Positions 52,469 through 62,860 are shown, counted from the stretch's first letter. The stretch: 64,000 nucleotides of DNA from Bettongia penicillata ogilbyi (GCA_023548195.1 JAJHZJ010000808.1:1965182-2029181), one strand, 5' to 3'. Notes: a model not told the origin generated them from the letters alone. Numbers and translations are program-made.

Positions 52469-52560
52469 GAGGTGTAGAAAAAGACATGCATTTTCAATTA
52501 TGGCCAACATATGAGCTGCAAGATGGCTGGACAGAAGGGAAAAAAGACCTTTCAGCAGAA
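52469..52560 (+). mobile_element. L1 LINE 3' UTR, part 2
   Basis: GACATGCATTTTCAATTATG followed by GCCAACATATGAGC continues the copy from 52223. Confidence 0.75.
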
Positions 52561-53389
52561 GAATCTATAGGAACTGTTAACTTATTCCCTCTACCGCATC
52601 ATATGCTCAAAGCTTGAGCCCACTTTCCTATGAACTCTCTAGGTGCTTGTAGGGGAATGCCACTGGCTTGGGGGGAGAGGTGATGCTTATTCCAATTGTC
52701 CTTAGGAAACACATATTTCCAGAAACTAGTTAATCTGGCTAATTAATATCACCTGATTACCCATGGAGTGAAGTATACTAGTGAGGGTGAGATCATAGGG
52801 TTACCCTTATAAACATGAAGGAAGAAGTAATCAGCCACTGTCTAGGGCACCACCTGCCAATACAAATTGGGTTAGGTAAGTAGGCACTACATTTATTTGT
52901 TAACAAAAAAGGGACTTTATTATCTTTTTGGAAGGGGGAAGAGTTAGGGAAGGGGCAGTGATAATGAGGCCAAAAAGAAATAAAAAGAAGAAAACAGCAA
53001 TGAAACATTTACCAGTGTACAGAAGGGGGCAGAAAGAAGTTTAAAAGGGCATGGACAAGAAGGATTGTTTCGAAACTACTATGTTAAAAAAAAATATATA
53101 TATATATATTTATTATTTAGTTTTTATAATTATAATATTTATAATATATTTATTTAAATATTATATATTTATTATTTAGACATATATGTATACATATATT
53201 TAAAAAACCCCAAATTGCATATAATAGACTTTTGTGGTTTTATATGATATATGGTATTCTTCTTATGGTCTTTTTTGTACAGGAAAATTTTCATGCTTAT
53301 TGATGTTCATCAAGTTCATAATAACAAAAAAAGATTAAAAAAATAAAGGCATTGTTTCTAGAAAGAGGGAGGTTATAATCCTACTATAA
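52561..53389. other. Unassigned sequence with AT-rich core
   Basis: 53087-53200 is almost pure A/T (TATTTATTATTTAGTTTTTA and similar). The rest is unassigned. Confidence 0.5.
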
Positions 53390-53484
53390 TTTGCCTGGGT
53401 CATACTACATGTGGAGTGTTATGCTCAATTCTGGGTGCCATAGTTTGAGAAGAGAATCAGCGTTGTGGTGGTGATGGTGGTGGT

Positions 53485-53533
<49 letters not shown>

Positions 53534-53995
53534 ATGATCTGACATTTAGAAAGTCTTGATATCATGCCATACTGAGACCAATGGAAGGAATTTAGGATGT
53601 TTATCCTAGACCTAGATAAAGGAACATAGGGAGGTGAGCTGTATTTGGGGATGGAGATAGGATACTTGTCTTCAAGTATTTCAAGGGCTTTTAAATGTAA
53701 TAGGAATTCGGCTTGTTTTGCTTGGATCCCAGATGGGAGAAAAAGGAAATAGATGTTCCAGAGAAGCAGATTTCAGTTTGATATGAGGAAAAACTTCCTA
53801 ATAATAAGAGAGGTTCAAAGCTGGAATGGGTTGCCTTGTAAGGTACTCAGTTGCTTCTTAGAATTTTCAAGCAGAGGCTGATCCCTTATCAGTGACACTG
53901 CTGCCAAGTGAACGTGGCAGTCCCCTGGGGGCTTCTGCTCAGATGCGGATCGAACTAGGTGACTTCATGGACCTTCCAAGACCGAGATTCTTTAA
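53390..53995 (+). mobile_element. L3/CR1-type LINE, 3' coding region and tail
   Basis: GTGTTATGCTCAATTCTGGG, GTATTTCAAGGGCTTTTAAA, AGGAAAAACTTCCTAATAAT, GGAATGGGTTGCCTTGTAAG, ACTAGGTGACTTCATGGACC. The longest L3 copy here; interrupted by a GT array. Confidence 0.85.
53463..53530 (+). repeat. (GGT)n-(GT)n compound microsatellite
   Basis: TTGTGGTGGTGATGGTGGTG followed by about 20 GT units. Confidence 0.95.
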
Positions 53996-54189
53996 TTCTA
54001 TTCTGTGGCTCCCCTCCTTCCTCTTCCCGATCACAGTCCTATGCAATATCATTCTCTCTACGATGAATTTCGTTGGGATTACCTATCATCTCACAAACAT
54101 GTTAGTGCCCTAGCTCAGCCTTTCTGACAAGCATATCTCTCCTTTACGCCAGGATTCATAAGTTTTGGGTTATGGTATGTCATAGGGAT

Positions 54190-54241
<52 letters not shown>

Positions 54242-54980
54242 CCATGTCAGGTCATTTTCTCCCTCTCTGGTTTTAATTTTTTTAATTAAAAAAATCTTTA
54301 GTACAGTGTTCTTTGATCAAAACAAATAAGTTCTGGTCCTTCTACAGTGGAATAAGGTTGGGGTGGAGATAGGGAAAAAATGTCAAATAGCCTATTAGTT
54401 ATTGCATCCTGCCAAGTGAGAAAGTCAGCCTCTCCCAAAAGACCAGTGACAGGTGTTCAAAAAGGATAACATATGGAACTTGTGGTTTTTCTTCAGCCCA
54501 TCCAAGAAAACAAATAACCTCGCCCTCTGCTCCTCCCTAATCGCAGTTATAAGAAGCCTAGGGCCTTCTACATAACTGGCCAATCAGGGTGCTTCCCCCT
54601 CCCCACCAGGCCTGGGAGTGGTTCCTTCCCTCTAACTGGGGACAAATATGATTCCCAAAGCCTTATTTCTCTGTTACTCAGTATTGGAGTAAACCCAAGA
54701 GAAATGGAAAACAGATAAAATGAACCAAGGGATCCTAATTGCCATGGTAGCAACCTTATTGAAAACAGGTCCTGTGGTCCAGGTTTCATATAGGGCACAC
54801 TGTGGTGTGCACCCCTCCCAACCACAGTTCAGTTTTCACACAATATCTCATTATCACTAACGAGGGTAACAAGGAACCACTTGAAGCTGGTGCTTGGTTT
54901 CTTCTGCACTAAAAGAAAGTTCTGACCATGGCCTCAGATCTCTTTCTTGATTAGGGAACTGCTCATATACATGTACATAC
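53996..54980. other. Unassigned unique-looking sequence
   Basis: Apart from a long GT array, no element or exon was recognised. Confidence 0.4.
54191..54240 (+). repeat. (GT)n microsatellite
   Basis: About 25 uninterrupted units. Confidence 0.97.
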
Positions 54981-54984
54981 ATAT

Positions 54985-55245
54985 ACTGGTACATGAGAGG
55001 CAGCATCATGTAGTGAATAGAGAGCTTTCCTTGGATTTAGAGAGACCACAGGGAAAGGAAACCTGAATCCAAATTCAGCCAAAGAACTGCACTTGAGGAT
55101 CTAGAAGGCCTCATGTAGCCTCAAGGCTGCAGGTTTCCCACCCCTGACTCCTGAGTCCTGTGCTGGCCAGACACTGGCTATGTGAAGCTGGGAGAATCTT
55201 ATAACTTCTCAGGATGCCAGGCAAGTCTCTAAGACTGAGTTGTAG
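54985..55245 (+). mobile_element. SINE-C interrupted by a hAT arm
   Basis: GAGGCAGCATCATGTAGTGA and TTTCCTTGGATTTAGAGAGA before the break; GACACTGGCTATGTGAAGCT and GGCAAGTCTCTAAGACTGAG after it. Confidence 0.7.
55085..55147 (-). mobile_element. Single arm of palindromic hAT-like element
   Basis: GAACTGCACTTGAGGATCTA, GCCTCAAGGCTGCAGGTTTC, CCACCCCTG. Only one arm is present, lying within the SINE-C copy. Confidence 0.7.
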
Positions 55246-55314
55246 TCACATAGCTAAGACAGGTTAGAGGCAAGACTTGAATCCAGGCCTCTGATTCTGA
55301 GGCCAGTCCTTGTG

Positions 55315-55562
55315 GGAGGCAGCTAGGGAGTTCAGTGTATAGACTTGGATCTGGAGTCAGGAAGTCCTGAGCTTAAATCCCAACTCAGACACTTACTAGA
55401 TGCATGACCTTAGACAAATCCCTTAACTTCTAATTTGCCTCAGTTTCTTCATCTGTAAAATGGGGTAAAAATAGCACCTCCTTCTCAAGGTCGTTGTGAG
55501 GATAAAATAATAAAATATTTGTAAAACACTGTAAAACTTGGATTGTTATTATATTATTTATT
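55315..55562 (+). mobile_element. MAR1/MIR-type SINE
   Basis: GGAGGCAGCTAGGGAGTTCA, TGGATCTGGAGTCAGGAAGT, TTCATCTGTAAAATGGGGTA, GTCGTTGTGAGGATAAAATA. Confidence 0.92.
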
Positions 55563-55702
55563 ATAATAATTAGATATTATTGTGTGATAAGCATATGCAT
55601 AAGTATATGCATAAAAACTATGACATACCATATTTCACTATGTAATTGTTGTAGATTTTATGCCAATTTTTTGCAAAAAAGTAGGGTGCAACCATTATGT
55701 GA

Positions 55703-55816
55703 AGCTTTTTCTTTTTTCTTTCCTTCTTTCTTTCCCTTCCTTCCTTCCTTCCTTCTTTCCTCCCTCCCTCCCTTTCTTTCTTTCCTTCTTTCTTTCTTTC
55801 TTTCTTTCTTTCTTTT
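55703..55816 (+). repeat. (CTTT/CCTT)n polypyrimidine tract
   Basis: TTTCTTTCCTTCTTTCTTTC, CCTTCCTTCCTTCCTTCTTT, TTTCTTTCTTTCTTTCTTTT. Only C and T for more than 100 bases. The reading frames over it on both strands are composition artefacts. Confidence 0.95.
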
Positions 55817-56364
55817 TTAAAACTCATTTATTACTAAACTGTCTTTGGTGCAAGATTAAGATGCATGGAACACTTGTGAATATACGTTAAAATTGGGAAG
55901 ATGCAAATTTTACCATGTCATGTGACTTACTCATGTCCACTCTCTGGCTCCCCTTGTGCCTATGGCTCTTCATTGGATTGAGTGACAATACCATTAGTAC
56001 TACAGTACTCTAAACAAATCACACAAGTAGTCATTGGGGAATATCCTGACAATGTGTGTGCTTTGAGAATTCTAGGTTCATGGCTCTCAATGCAGGAGAA
56101 ACAAATGCGTATCCATATGCCGCTGGTGAATACACTGCTGCTCTGTTTACCTTTTAAGCGATGTGATGAACAGAATTATCCCATGTGATGATTATATGAT
56201 GAAAGGCTATAACCCAATTCTTGGACTAAAAAACCTCAACCAAAACAGGGTGCAACAATTATGCAGTAGCGATGATTATGCCATGAAATATGGTATTACA
56301 GTCTGGATAGTGGGTGACCCAAGAGGTAATGGAAAGATACCATTAAGAATGCACGGATGGTAGT
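55817..56364. other. Unassigned sequence
   Basis: Nothing recognised. Confidence 0.35.
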
Positions 56365-56555
56365 CATATTGGATATATCCCTGTACTTGGAGACAGGAAG
56401 TCCTACCTCAGATACCTACTAGATGTGAGATCCTAGGCAAGTCACTAAATCTCTTCCAGAATAATATGTGTCTCACAGGGTTGTTAGTGTCATCACATGA
56501 GATAATATGAAAAAAAACATTTTGCAAATCACAAAGTATTATGTAAAGTTCCTTT
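56365..56555 (+). mobile_element. MAR1/MIR-type SINE, degraded
   Basis: GAGACAGGAAGTCCTACCTC, TCCTAGGCAAGTCACTAAAT, CACAGGGTTGTTAGTGTCAT. Confidence 0.7.
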
Positions 56556-56900
56556 AAGTAGACTGTAGCATATCACTAATATAAATTACATGGAAGGAGT
56601 AAAAATTATTATTCAGGAAATGTACAATAAGAAAAGATGGGGAAACAATGAACAATTCAAAATAAAACAATGAACTTCTAAGACTCAGTCAAAAAGAGTA
56701 GAGAGCCTACGTATTATCCCATCACAGGCTCTAAGGAATCGTGCTATCACACACACCAGCAAAACCTGCCTAGTTTTCATAAAGAAAATGGCCACCCCAT
56801 AGTCTGACCAACCAACCACTCTGGACCCTTTTATAAATGAAGCAATCTCAATGATTAGCTGTTCACTGTTCAACAACCCAATTGGCTGCATGCACTATGC

Positions 56901-57076
56901 CAGGAGTGGGGAACCCGAGACCTCGAGGCCATGTGTGGCCTTCTAGATATTTAAGTGAGGCCTTTTGACTGAATCCAAATTTTCTTTGTTCTTTAAAACT
57001 GAATCCAGTCAAATGGTCACCCTTGAGGACCTAGAGAGTCACATGTGACCTCGAGGCCACAGGTTCCCCACCTTTG
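56901..57076. mobile_element. Palindromic hAT-like element, both arms
   Basis: CAGGAGTGGGGAACCCGAGA, CCTCGAGGCCATGTGTGGCC at the left and GAGGACCTAGAGAGTCACAT, CCTCGAGGCCACAGGTTCCC at the right, with a short loop (GACTGAATCCAAATTTTCTT). A long imperfect hairpin. The flanking 8 bases do not match convincingly. Confidence 0.8.
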
Positions 57077-57189
57077 GCTAGAGCATTGAGATGTACAGGC
57101 CTTACCCAAGATGACAGCCTTTATGTGTCAGGTACTGGACCCAGGTCTTCCTGGTTTTGGAGCTAACTCTCCATTTATTATGGCACCCT

Positions 57190-57460
57190 GGATATTATAC
57201 TTTAATTGGTGATGCCAATATTTTCTTCATTCTCTCATTTCTCTTCTAATTCTGTCTGCACTGATTTTATTTGTGCAAAAGCTTTTAAACTTTATATAGC
57301 TATAATTATTTGTTTTGTCTTTGAAATTCTCTATCCATTGTTTGGTTAAGAATTCTCCTCTTCAACCCCTTACCTTCAGCTGTATATTTATACTTAAATA
57401 TATGTTAAAGTGAAAGGAATCTTTAGTGGATATGTGCAATAAAAGTTAGGAAGTGGATCA
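57190..57460 (-). mobile_element. L1 LINE ORF2 fragment
   Basis: TTTTATTTGTGCAAAAGCTT, TTATTTGTTTTGTCTTTGAA, TTGTTTGGTTAAGAATTCTC match the antisense L1 ORF2 C-terminal half. Confidence 0.65.
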
Positions 57461-57537
57461 TATGATTAACTTTCTGCAAATAATGTCTTTTTGTGTCACT
57501 TATATAGAGGAAAGCATGTTGTACTATAAGAGCTGTG

Positions 57538-57650
57538 TGTAACCTGTGACCTCAAGGCCACATGTGGCTCTCTAGGTCCTCAGGTGCGGCACTTTGACTA
57601 AATCCAAATTGTACAGTTCTGTGACAGAAGATTCCCTATCCTTGTACTAG
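57538..57650 (+). mobile_element. Left arm of palindromic hAT-like element
   Basis: AACCTGTGACCTCAAGGCCA, TCTCTAGGTCCTCAGGTGCG, TTTGACTAAATCCAAATTGT. Right arm absent. Confidence 0.7.
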
Positions 57651-57837
57651 GACTTACAGAATACCTATGTTTTACCATTTTTCAACTGTGGAGAAATTAT
57701 GCTACTTCTTTGAATCTCAGTTTCCTTGTAATGTAGAATGGGGGTAATGAAACTGTCTTACTCTAGATTTATTATAAGGCTCAATGAGATAAAGCATAGG
57801 AGAGCTTTTTGGAAAATATACTTCTTTACTGCTAGAT

Positions 57838-58076
57838 AGATAACATTTAAAGTTTGCAAAACCCTTTCTATATATCTCATTTGAACCTGACAAAGACCCT
57901 GTGAGGTAGATACTATAAGTATTATGATGTCTATTTTACAAAGGAGGAAACTAAAGCTCTGACAAGTTAAGTCCTATCTATGGGCACACAGTAACTGATA
58001 GACAAAGGATTCAAACTCAGGTCTTCCTGACTCTAGAGTCAGCCTTCTATTCATTAAGTTATACAGTTTCTGAGTA
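57838..58076 (-). mobile_element. MAR1/MIR-type SINE
   Basis: TTAAAGTTTGCAAAACCCTT, CCTGTGAGGTAGATACTATA, AAAGGAGGAAACTAAAGCTC, CAGGTCTTCCTGACTCTAGA. Confidence 0.9.
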
Positions 58077-58079
58077 CAG

Positions 58080-58275
58080 CAGTTTAGGAAAAAGTGAAAT
58101 ACACTTGTCATTAAAGACCTGGGTTCAAGACCCAGACTACTTTTGCATATCTATGTAACTTCTCTGAGCCTCAGTTTCCCTATCTGTTATATGGATATAA
58201 TAATAACTTCCTATATCATAAAGTTCTTGTAAAGAAAGTATTCCACAAACCATAAAGCATTATTTAATGTGTGGC
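58080..58275 (+). mobile_element. MIR-type SINE
   Basis: AAGACCTGGGTTCAAGACCC, TCTCTGAGCCTCAGTTTCCC, AAAGTTCTTGTAAAGAAAGT. Head-to-head with the preceding copy. Confidence 0.8.
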
Positions 58276-58323
58276 ATACTTATATAACATATGCCTTTGA
58301 TGATATATTTATATATCTATATA

Positions 58324-58445
58324 TTACTTAAAGACTCATTATATATGTATATATTCATCTGTACATTTACTTAAAGACTCATCATGTATTTACATATCCA
58401 TCTGTATGTTTAATTACTTAAAGACTCGTGTACATATCTATATAT
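58324..58445 (+). repeat. Minisatellite, three copies of ~45 bases
   Basis: TTACTTAAAGACTC begins at 58324, 58367 and 58414 (periods 43 and 47). Between them lie AT-rich spacers with related TATTCATCTGTACAT / TATCCATCTGTATGT segments. Confidence 0.9.
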
Positions 58446-58880
58446 AGTATACTATGTATGAATTATATATGCATGTATATGTCTTTAATGTTTTTTGACC
58501 AACGGCTATTGCAAAACTTCTTGGCCCACAATATATAATACAACCTCTAGAGTATTAGTAATATATCTTTCCATTGTACTATGAATCCAGTGTACTGGGA
58601 GTGGGGCAACCTCAGAGGTTAGACGCGACAGACTTGACATACCAGACACAAGGAATAATGATGTCATTTATTGAAAGAACAAATAGTTTTGAGGAATTAA
58701 TGCCAGGTCCCGTCCATCATTGGCTCTCTTTTGCTGAATAAGGCATTCTCCATACCTAGAGAGGCAACATCGTTTTGGGTCCACCTTAAAGCTGCTTATT
58801 TAAAAGTCATAAGAGGGATGGATGATAGTGTGTCTCAGGTACTACCTAAGTGCATATATGAAGTTATAACCATTTTTTGG
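58446..58880. other. Unassigned sequence
   Basis: Minus-strand AATAAA near 58668 (plus TCATTTATTGAAAG) hints at a retroelement end, but nothing else supports it. Confidence 0.3.
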
Positions 58881-59089
58881 TAGGAGAGAAAGGAAGGAGG
58901 GAGGGAGGAGGGAGTAAAGGGAGAGAGAGAGAGGAAGAGAGAGAGAAAAAGAGAGATAAAGAGGAGGGGAGCCATTAAGACTGAGATAAGGCAGAGTAAG
59001 GAGAGAGACAACAGGAGGAGTGAGAGAGAAGAAGGAGAGGGAAAGAAAGAAGCAAAGAAAGAGAGAAGGGAGGGAGAGGAGAAGGGAGT
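58881..59089 (+). repeat. Polypurine (GA)-rich tract
   Basis: About 210 bases, predominantly A and G (GGAAGGAGGGAGGGAGGAGG, GAGAGAGAGAGGAAGAGAGA, GAAAGAAAGAAGCAAAGAAA). The serine/leucine-rich minus frame (58842-59195) arises from this composition. Confidence 0.92.
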
Positions 59090-59745
59090 ATTTAGTTTCC
59101 TTGGAACAGAAATTTGGGGTGATAAAAATGCTCCCCAGACTCAGGAAAGGCGTCCTAAAGCTGTCTCTCTGATGTAGCTCTCCCATCCTTCCCAAGGCCT
59201 GTCTAAAAGCATTCCAGGTTGTGTAATGCCTGATTTTAGGGAGGAGTCCATTTCCCCTCCCTTCATTAATTCCTGGCCCTTCCTGATGCCACAGGGAAAA
59301 GGGAGGGGAGACCTAAATCTGAAACTTCAACAATACGTGGGCATTATTGTACTTCTGCTAAAATGTGATATTTATTTTCATTTATGAGGTCAAGTTTAGG
59401 TCAGACTCTCCATAGAATTACCTCTGAAAGTGACTTATTTAGGGGGAAGAAGTATGTGGCTTGTAGAATTTAAGATGAATGGAAAACTTGATCCACAAAC
59501 ACTTGGCCCAGAAGTCTTCTTTAGCCTAGACCAATTTTGTGGCGACATTTCTTTTACTTCCTGTTTGTGACTAGACTTTCCTTGCCCTATTTCCTTTTTT
59601 TTTTTTGGAAGGGTGGAGGGTGGGGTTTACATATCTCCTTTTTGATTTTTACCTGCCCTTCTGAAAAAGTATTTTGGGAGGAAAGGAGAAAAGGAAATTT
59701 GGAGGCGAAAAGTAAGGGATAATGTGAATATGGAATAGGAAAAGT
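59090..59745. other. Unassigned sequence
   Basis: Nothing recognised; a T run lies at 59597-59607. Confidence 0.35.
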
Positions 59746-59747
59746 TG

Positions 59748-59945
59748 ATCTAAGGATTCTTAACTTGGGGGCTGTAAATTTGTTGGTTTAAAAAATCCCT
59801 ATGGTTTAATATAATAAATTTCCTTTGAAATCTTATGTATTTTACCTTAAGCAGTTAAGAATATTACTTGAGAAGAGACCCATAGATTTTACCTGATTGC
59901 CAAAGAGGTTCATGACCTAGAAGAGGTTAGGGACCCCTGAGATTA
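59748..59945 (+). mobile_element. Non-autonomous hAT-like DNA transposon
   Basis: AAGGATTCTTAACTTGGGGG, TTTCCTTTGAAATCTTATGT, TTGAGAAGAGACCCATAGAT, GAGGTTAGGGACCCCTGA. Best-preserved ends of the family also at 13312, 23978 and, reversed, 20905 and 32330. Confidence 0.8.
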
Positions 59946-60480
59946 TAAACTTTGATTCATAAATTTAGTTTCATTTCTATCAACCACAAAGGGCATCTAG
60001 CAGTCAGCAGAGAATATCTGTTGAGTTCCTAACTTGTTCTGTGCTGAGTATTTATGGAGATTGTACAGCATAAGGAAATGGCCAGGTCTGGCTACCACTG
60101 CTGAAGTGGAAGAGAACTCAGAAGCATGTTCCTCCTTAAATTCAGGACTTCCGCGTAGTCCTTCCAACTTGGCTTTCCCAGTGGAGGTCTCTTTGTCCAT
60201 AGACACTGAAAAAGCTCAGGTGGCATGTTACCAGATTTGGTCAGCAGGGGGTGCAGCTGTGCAGCCAAGGAGGTTGCAGTAACGAGTGAGACCCCAAGTG
60301 AATTCACTAGAGAACAAGGCAGGAGTCAGCAGCCAAGAGAGGCTGTGGGTATTCTGGCTGCAAAAAATGGAAACAGACAGAAGAGACCATGGTGGGAGGG
60401 GCAGTGAAAGCCTGCTAACCTCAGCTCACTAGGGTTGCTGTTGGCAGACCAACGTCCATCACAGATCAAAATAAATGCAC
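59946..60480. other. Unassigned unique-looking sequence
   Basis: Higher GC than its surroundings, with overlapping short frames on both strands (59997-60407) that show no domain. Contains the CTCF-like motif at 60240. Confidence 0.4.
60240..60256 (+). promoter_or_regulatory. CTCF-like motif, weak candidate
   Basis: GTCAGCAGGGGGTGCAG resembles the CTCF core (CCAGCAGGGGGCGC) with one central change. A single motif match says nothing about occupancy. Confidence 0.3.
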
Positions 60481-60554
60481 CTTATTCTCACCTAGCACTT
60501 TTCAAACTTTCATTTCTGTTATTTAATTTGATCCTTACGGTAAGCTGTGAAGTG

Positions 60555-60745
60555 GCCTTGGAGCCAGGAAGACACGTTAAAAGTTTAATTGCTGACACAT
60601 ATTTGCTGTGTGACCCCAGGCAAGTCATAGAATTTTTCAGTGCTCCGGGCAGATCTGTAAGACCGTAAGTTGAAGACTAGGTGCAGATCTGCATTGGTAA
60701 ATGGACTTTCTTCATCCTGGTGTATATCCCCAGATAAATGAAAAC
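60555..60745 (+). mobile_element. SINE-C
   Basis: TTGGAGCCAGGAAGACACGT, TGTGTGACCCCAGGCAAGTC, GCAGATCTGTAAGACCGTAA, GCAGATCTGCATTGGTAAAT. Confidence 0.8.
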
Positions 60746-61178
60746 AAAGGTGCAGTTGCTATATCTATCCTCATTGTGAATTTATTATCAATAAATATAA
60801 GCATTTCAATGTACAAAGAATAAAAAAGAGGTGTGTAACATACATACACATACACACATATATTTTATAACTGTTAATTTCTATTGCAAAGTTTTTTTAA
60901 GGACTGTATTATCTATCTATACGCATCTATCCACATATATAAGAGAACTAGTTAGAAATAAAACTGATCCATTTTTTTCCTTTTCTGTATTTTTTAGTTT
61001 TCTTCTTTGTATTTTAAAAAGCTTTACTTTAAGGGTATCTATCACAATGCACTCAGCTACCTATCCAATAGAAGCTTTTTCTTTTAAGAACTGTATGCAT
61101 ATACATGTACACATACATGTACATATGTTTGTATATATGTATATCCACATAGAAACACATTCCAAAAAAACAACAAAT
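60746..61178. other. Unassigned AT-rich sequence
   Basis: Runs of ATACATACACATACACACAT and ATACATGTACACATACATGT are low-complexity. The forward frame 60831-61259 follows from this and ends within a SINE. Confidence 0.45.
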
Positions 61179-61179
61179 C

Positions 61180-61428
61180 AGCATACTGGTGAAATGGATA
61201 GATTGTTGGACCTGGAGTCAGGAAGACCTGAATTCGAATTCATCCTCAGTAATTTGTGAGCTGTGTAATCCTGGGCTAGCACTCTTCTGCTACCTCAGTT
61301 TCCTCATCTGTAAAAAGGGGGTAATAATATTATCCACCTCCCAGGGTGGATGTGAGAATAAAATGAGGCAATATTTATAAAGCATTTTGCAAGCATTAAA
61401 ATGCTATATAAATGCTAGTTATTATATC
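61180..61428 (+). mobile_element. MAR1/MIR-type SINE
   Basis: GTGAAATGGATAGATTGTTG, CCTGGAGTCAGGAAGACCTG, TTCCTCATCTGTAAAAAGGG, CCACCTCCCAGGGTGGATGT, ATGCTATATAAATGCTAGTT. Confidence 0.93.
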
Positions 61429-61469
61429 TGTGAATCCATATTTAATTCTACATCTGTATTCTATCACTT

Positions 61470-62035
61470 GTCTGTCAAAAGATACGGTTCATCAGTTCCC
61501 TGATATAGTTGCTTTTTTGTCTTACAAAGTTGTTTTCTTTCACATTCATTATTAGCATTGTCCTTAAGTAAATTGTTTTCCCGTTTCTGTTTCCTTCACT
61601 CTGTATCAATTCATATAAGTTTTCCCATGCTTCTCCTATGTAATTTATCATGGATCCATAACATTCCATTATATACATAAATTCAAAATTTATTCCACCA
61701 TTCCCCAAGTGATGGGCACTTAAAGTGCTGCTATAAATATTCTTGTATATACAGAATCTTTCTGTCTCTCCTCTCTCTCTCTCTCTCTGGGATATATACT
61801 CAATTATATTATTATCAGGTCAAAGGTTATGCTTAATTTAGTGACTTTTGGGGAGGGTTCCAAACTGTTTTCTAAAATGGCTGAACCAGTTCAATGAATT
61901 AATGTGTAACTCTTTCTGGAAACTCTTCCAACAATGGTTCTTTGTTTGCCATCAATTTCACCCTGAGGGGTGGTTGGTAGAACCTCAGAGTTTCTTTAAT
62001 TTGCAATTCTCTGATGATTAGGGTATCCAATTTTG
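61470..62035 (-). mobile_element. L1 LINE ORF2 C-terminus and 3' UTR
   Basis: CTCTGTATCAATTCATATAA, CATAACATTCCATTATATAC, ACCATTCCCCAAGTGATGGG, AAGTGCTGCTATAAATATTC, GGTTCCAAACTGTTTTCTAA, CAGAGTTTCTTTAATTTGCA: antisense to the region seen in sense at 2261-3288. Decayed, with a TC run inside. Confidence 0.85.
61762..61789 (+). repeat. (TC)n microsatellite
   Basis: CTGTCTCTCCTCTCTCTCTC followed by further TC. Confidence 0.9.
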
Positions 62036-62214
62036 CTTCCAGCCCTCAGATAAAGGATACATCTCTCCTTTCCTTGGAGAGGTGGGGGACTTTGGGTATA
62101 GAATGCTGCATATGCTGTAATTATTTTTTCTTTCGGGATGGTAGAGTGATAGGGGAGGAAGTAACGTAACGTAAATACAAAATGCATTGATAAAACTTTT
62201 ATTTTATTTTATTT

Positions 62215-62360
62215 TTATTGCCATGTAACCTTGGAAATTATCAAATTACTTCTGGGCCTCAGATTTCTCACCTGTAAAAAAACAAACCAACCGAAAACAA
62301 AGGACTAAGAAGTGCTCTCTGAGATCCCTGCCAGGTTTGGAATCCATCTGCTATAACTCG
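62215..62360 (+). mobile_element. Ther-2/MIR3-type SINE, degraded
   Basis: GCCATGTAACCTTGGAAATT, GGGCCTCAGATTTCTCACCT, CTCTGAGATCCCTGCCAGGT. Confidence 0.6.
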
Positions 62361-62434
62361 ATGACAGGCATAGTCTGTCGTGATCAGATGGGTCTCACTG
62401 TCCCGTAAACATGCCATGATCTTCTCTACCCCAA

Positions 62435-62692
62435 TTTTTGTATTTAGTTACTCCTCACACTTGGAATCCTATCTAGCCTTTATCAACTTCATGGTATTTC
62501 TGGTCTGCTTATATCATTGAGCACCGAATTATATATTGTCTTATATGGCTTTCTATTGTTTCACATTGCCAGCATTCTCTTCCAGACTCGATTGGAAACT
62601 CTCTGGTACTAGAGACCAATTATAAACCCTACAACACAAAGCACATAGGCATCTCAGCAGCTCAGTAAACACTTGTAAGCTCATTGATTGAC
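62435..62692 (+). mobile_element. L2 LINE 3' end
   Basis: TTCACATTGCCAGCATTCTC, GACTCGATTGGAAACTCTCT, CTCAGTAAACACTTGTAAGC. Moderately diverged. Confidence 0.65.
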
Positions 62693-62707
62693 CTTAAAGG
62701 GTAGCCC

Positions 62708-62860
62708 AGGGGTGGGGAACCTAGGGCTTTGAGGCCACATGTGGCCCTTTAGGTCCTCAAGTGCAGCTCTTTGACTGAATCCAAACTTCAGAGAACAGAT
62801 CTCTTTAATAAAAGGATTTGTTCTGCAAAACTTGGACTCAATCAAAAGCCCGAATTTGAA
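62708..62860 (+). mobile_element. Palindromic hAT-like element, left arm and loop
   Basis: CAGGGGTGGGGAACCTAGGG, GAGGCCACATGTGGCCCTTT, AGGTCCTCAAGTGCAGCTCT, GACTGAATCCAAACTTCAGA, AAAGGATTTGTTCTGCAAAA, CTTGGACTCAATCAAAAGCC. The right arm is lost or replaced by unmatched sequence from about 62850. Confidence 0.8.

Noticed and set aside
56893..57084. 8-base target duplication around the palindromic hAT copy
   Set aside because: CACTATGC and GCTAGAGC agree at only two positions, so I do not claim a duplication although the element itself is clear.
58842..59195. Serine/leucine-rich minus-strand frame resembling a secreted low-complexity protein
   Set aside because: Explained by the polypurine tract underneath it.
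58600..59330. Possible solo LTR on the minus strand
   Set aside because: Only a minus-strand AATAAA and a TATA-like TTTAAATAAG stretch support it; no LTR ends, duplication or related coding sequence were seen.
60831..61259. 142-codon forward open frame, the second longest in the window
   Set aside because: Starts in AT-rich low-complexity sequence and ends in a SINE head; no domain, and the composition follows the repeats.
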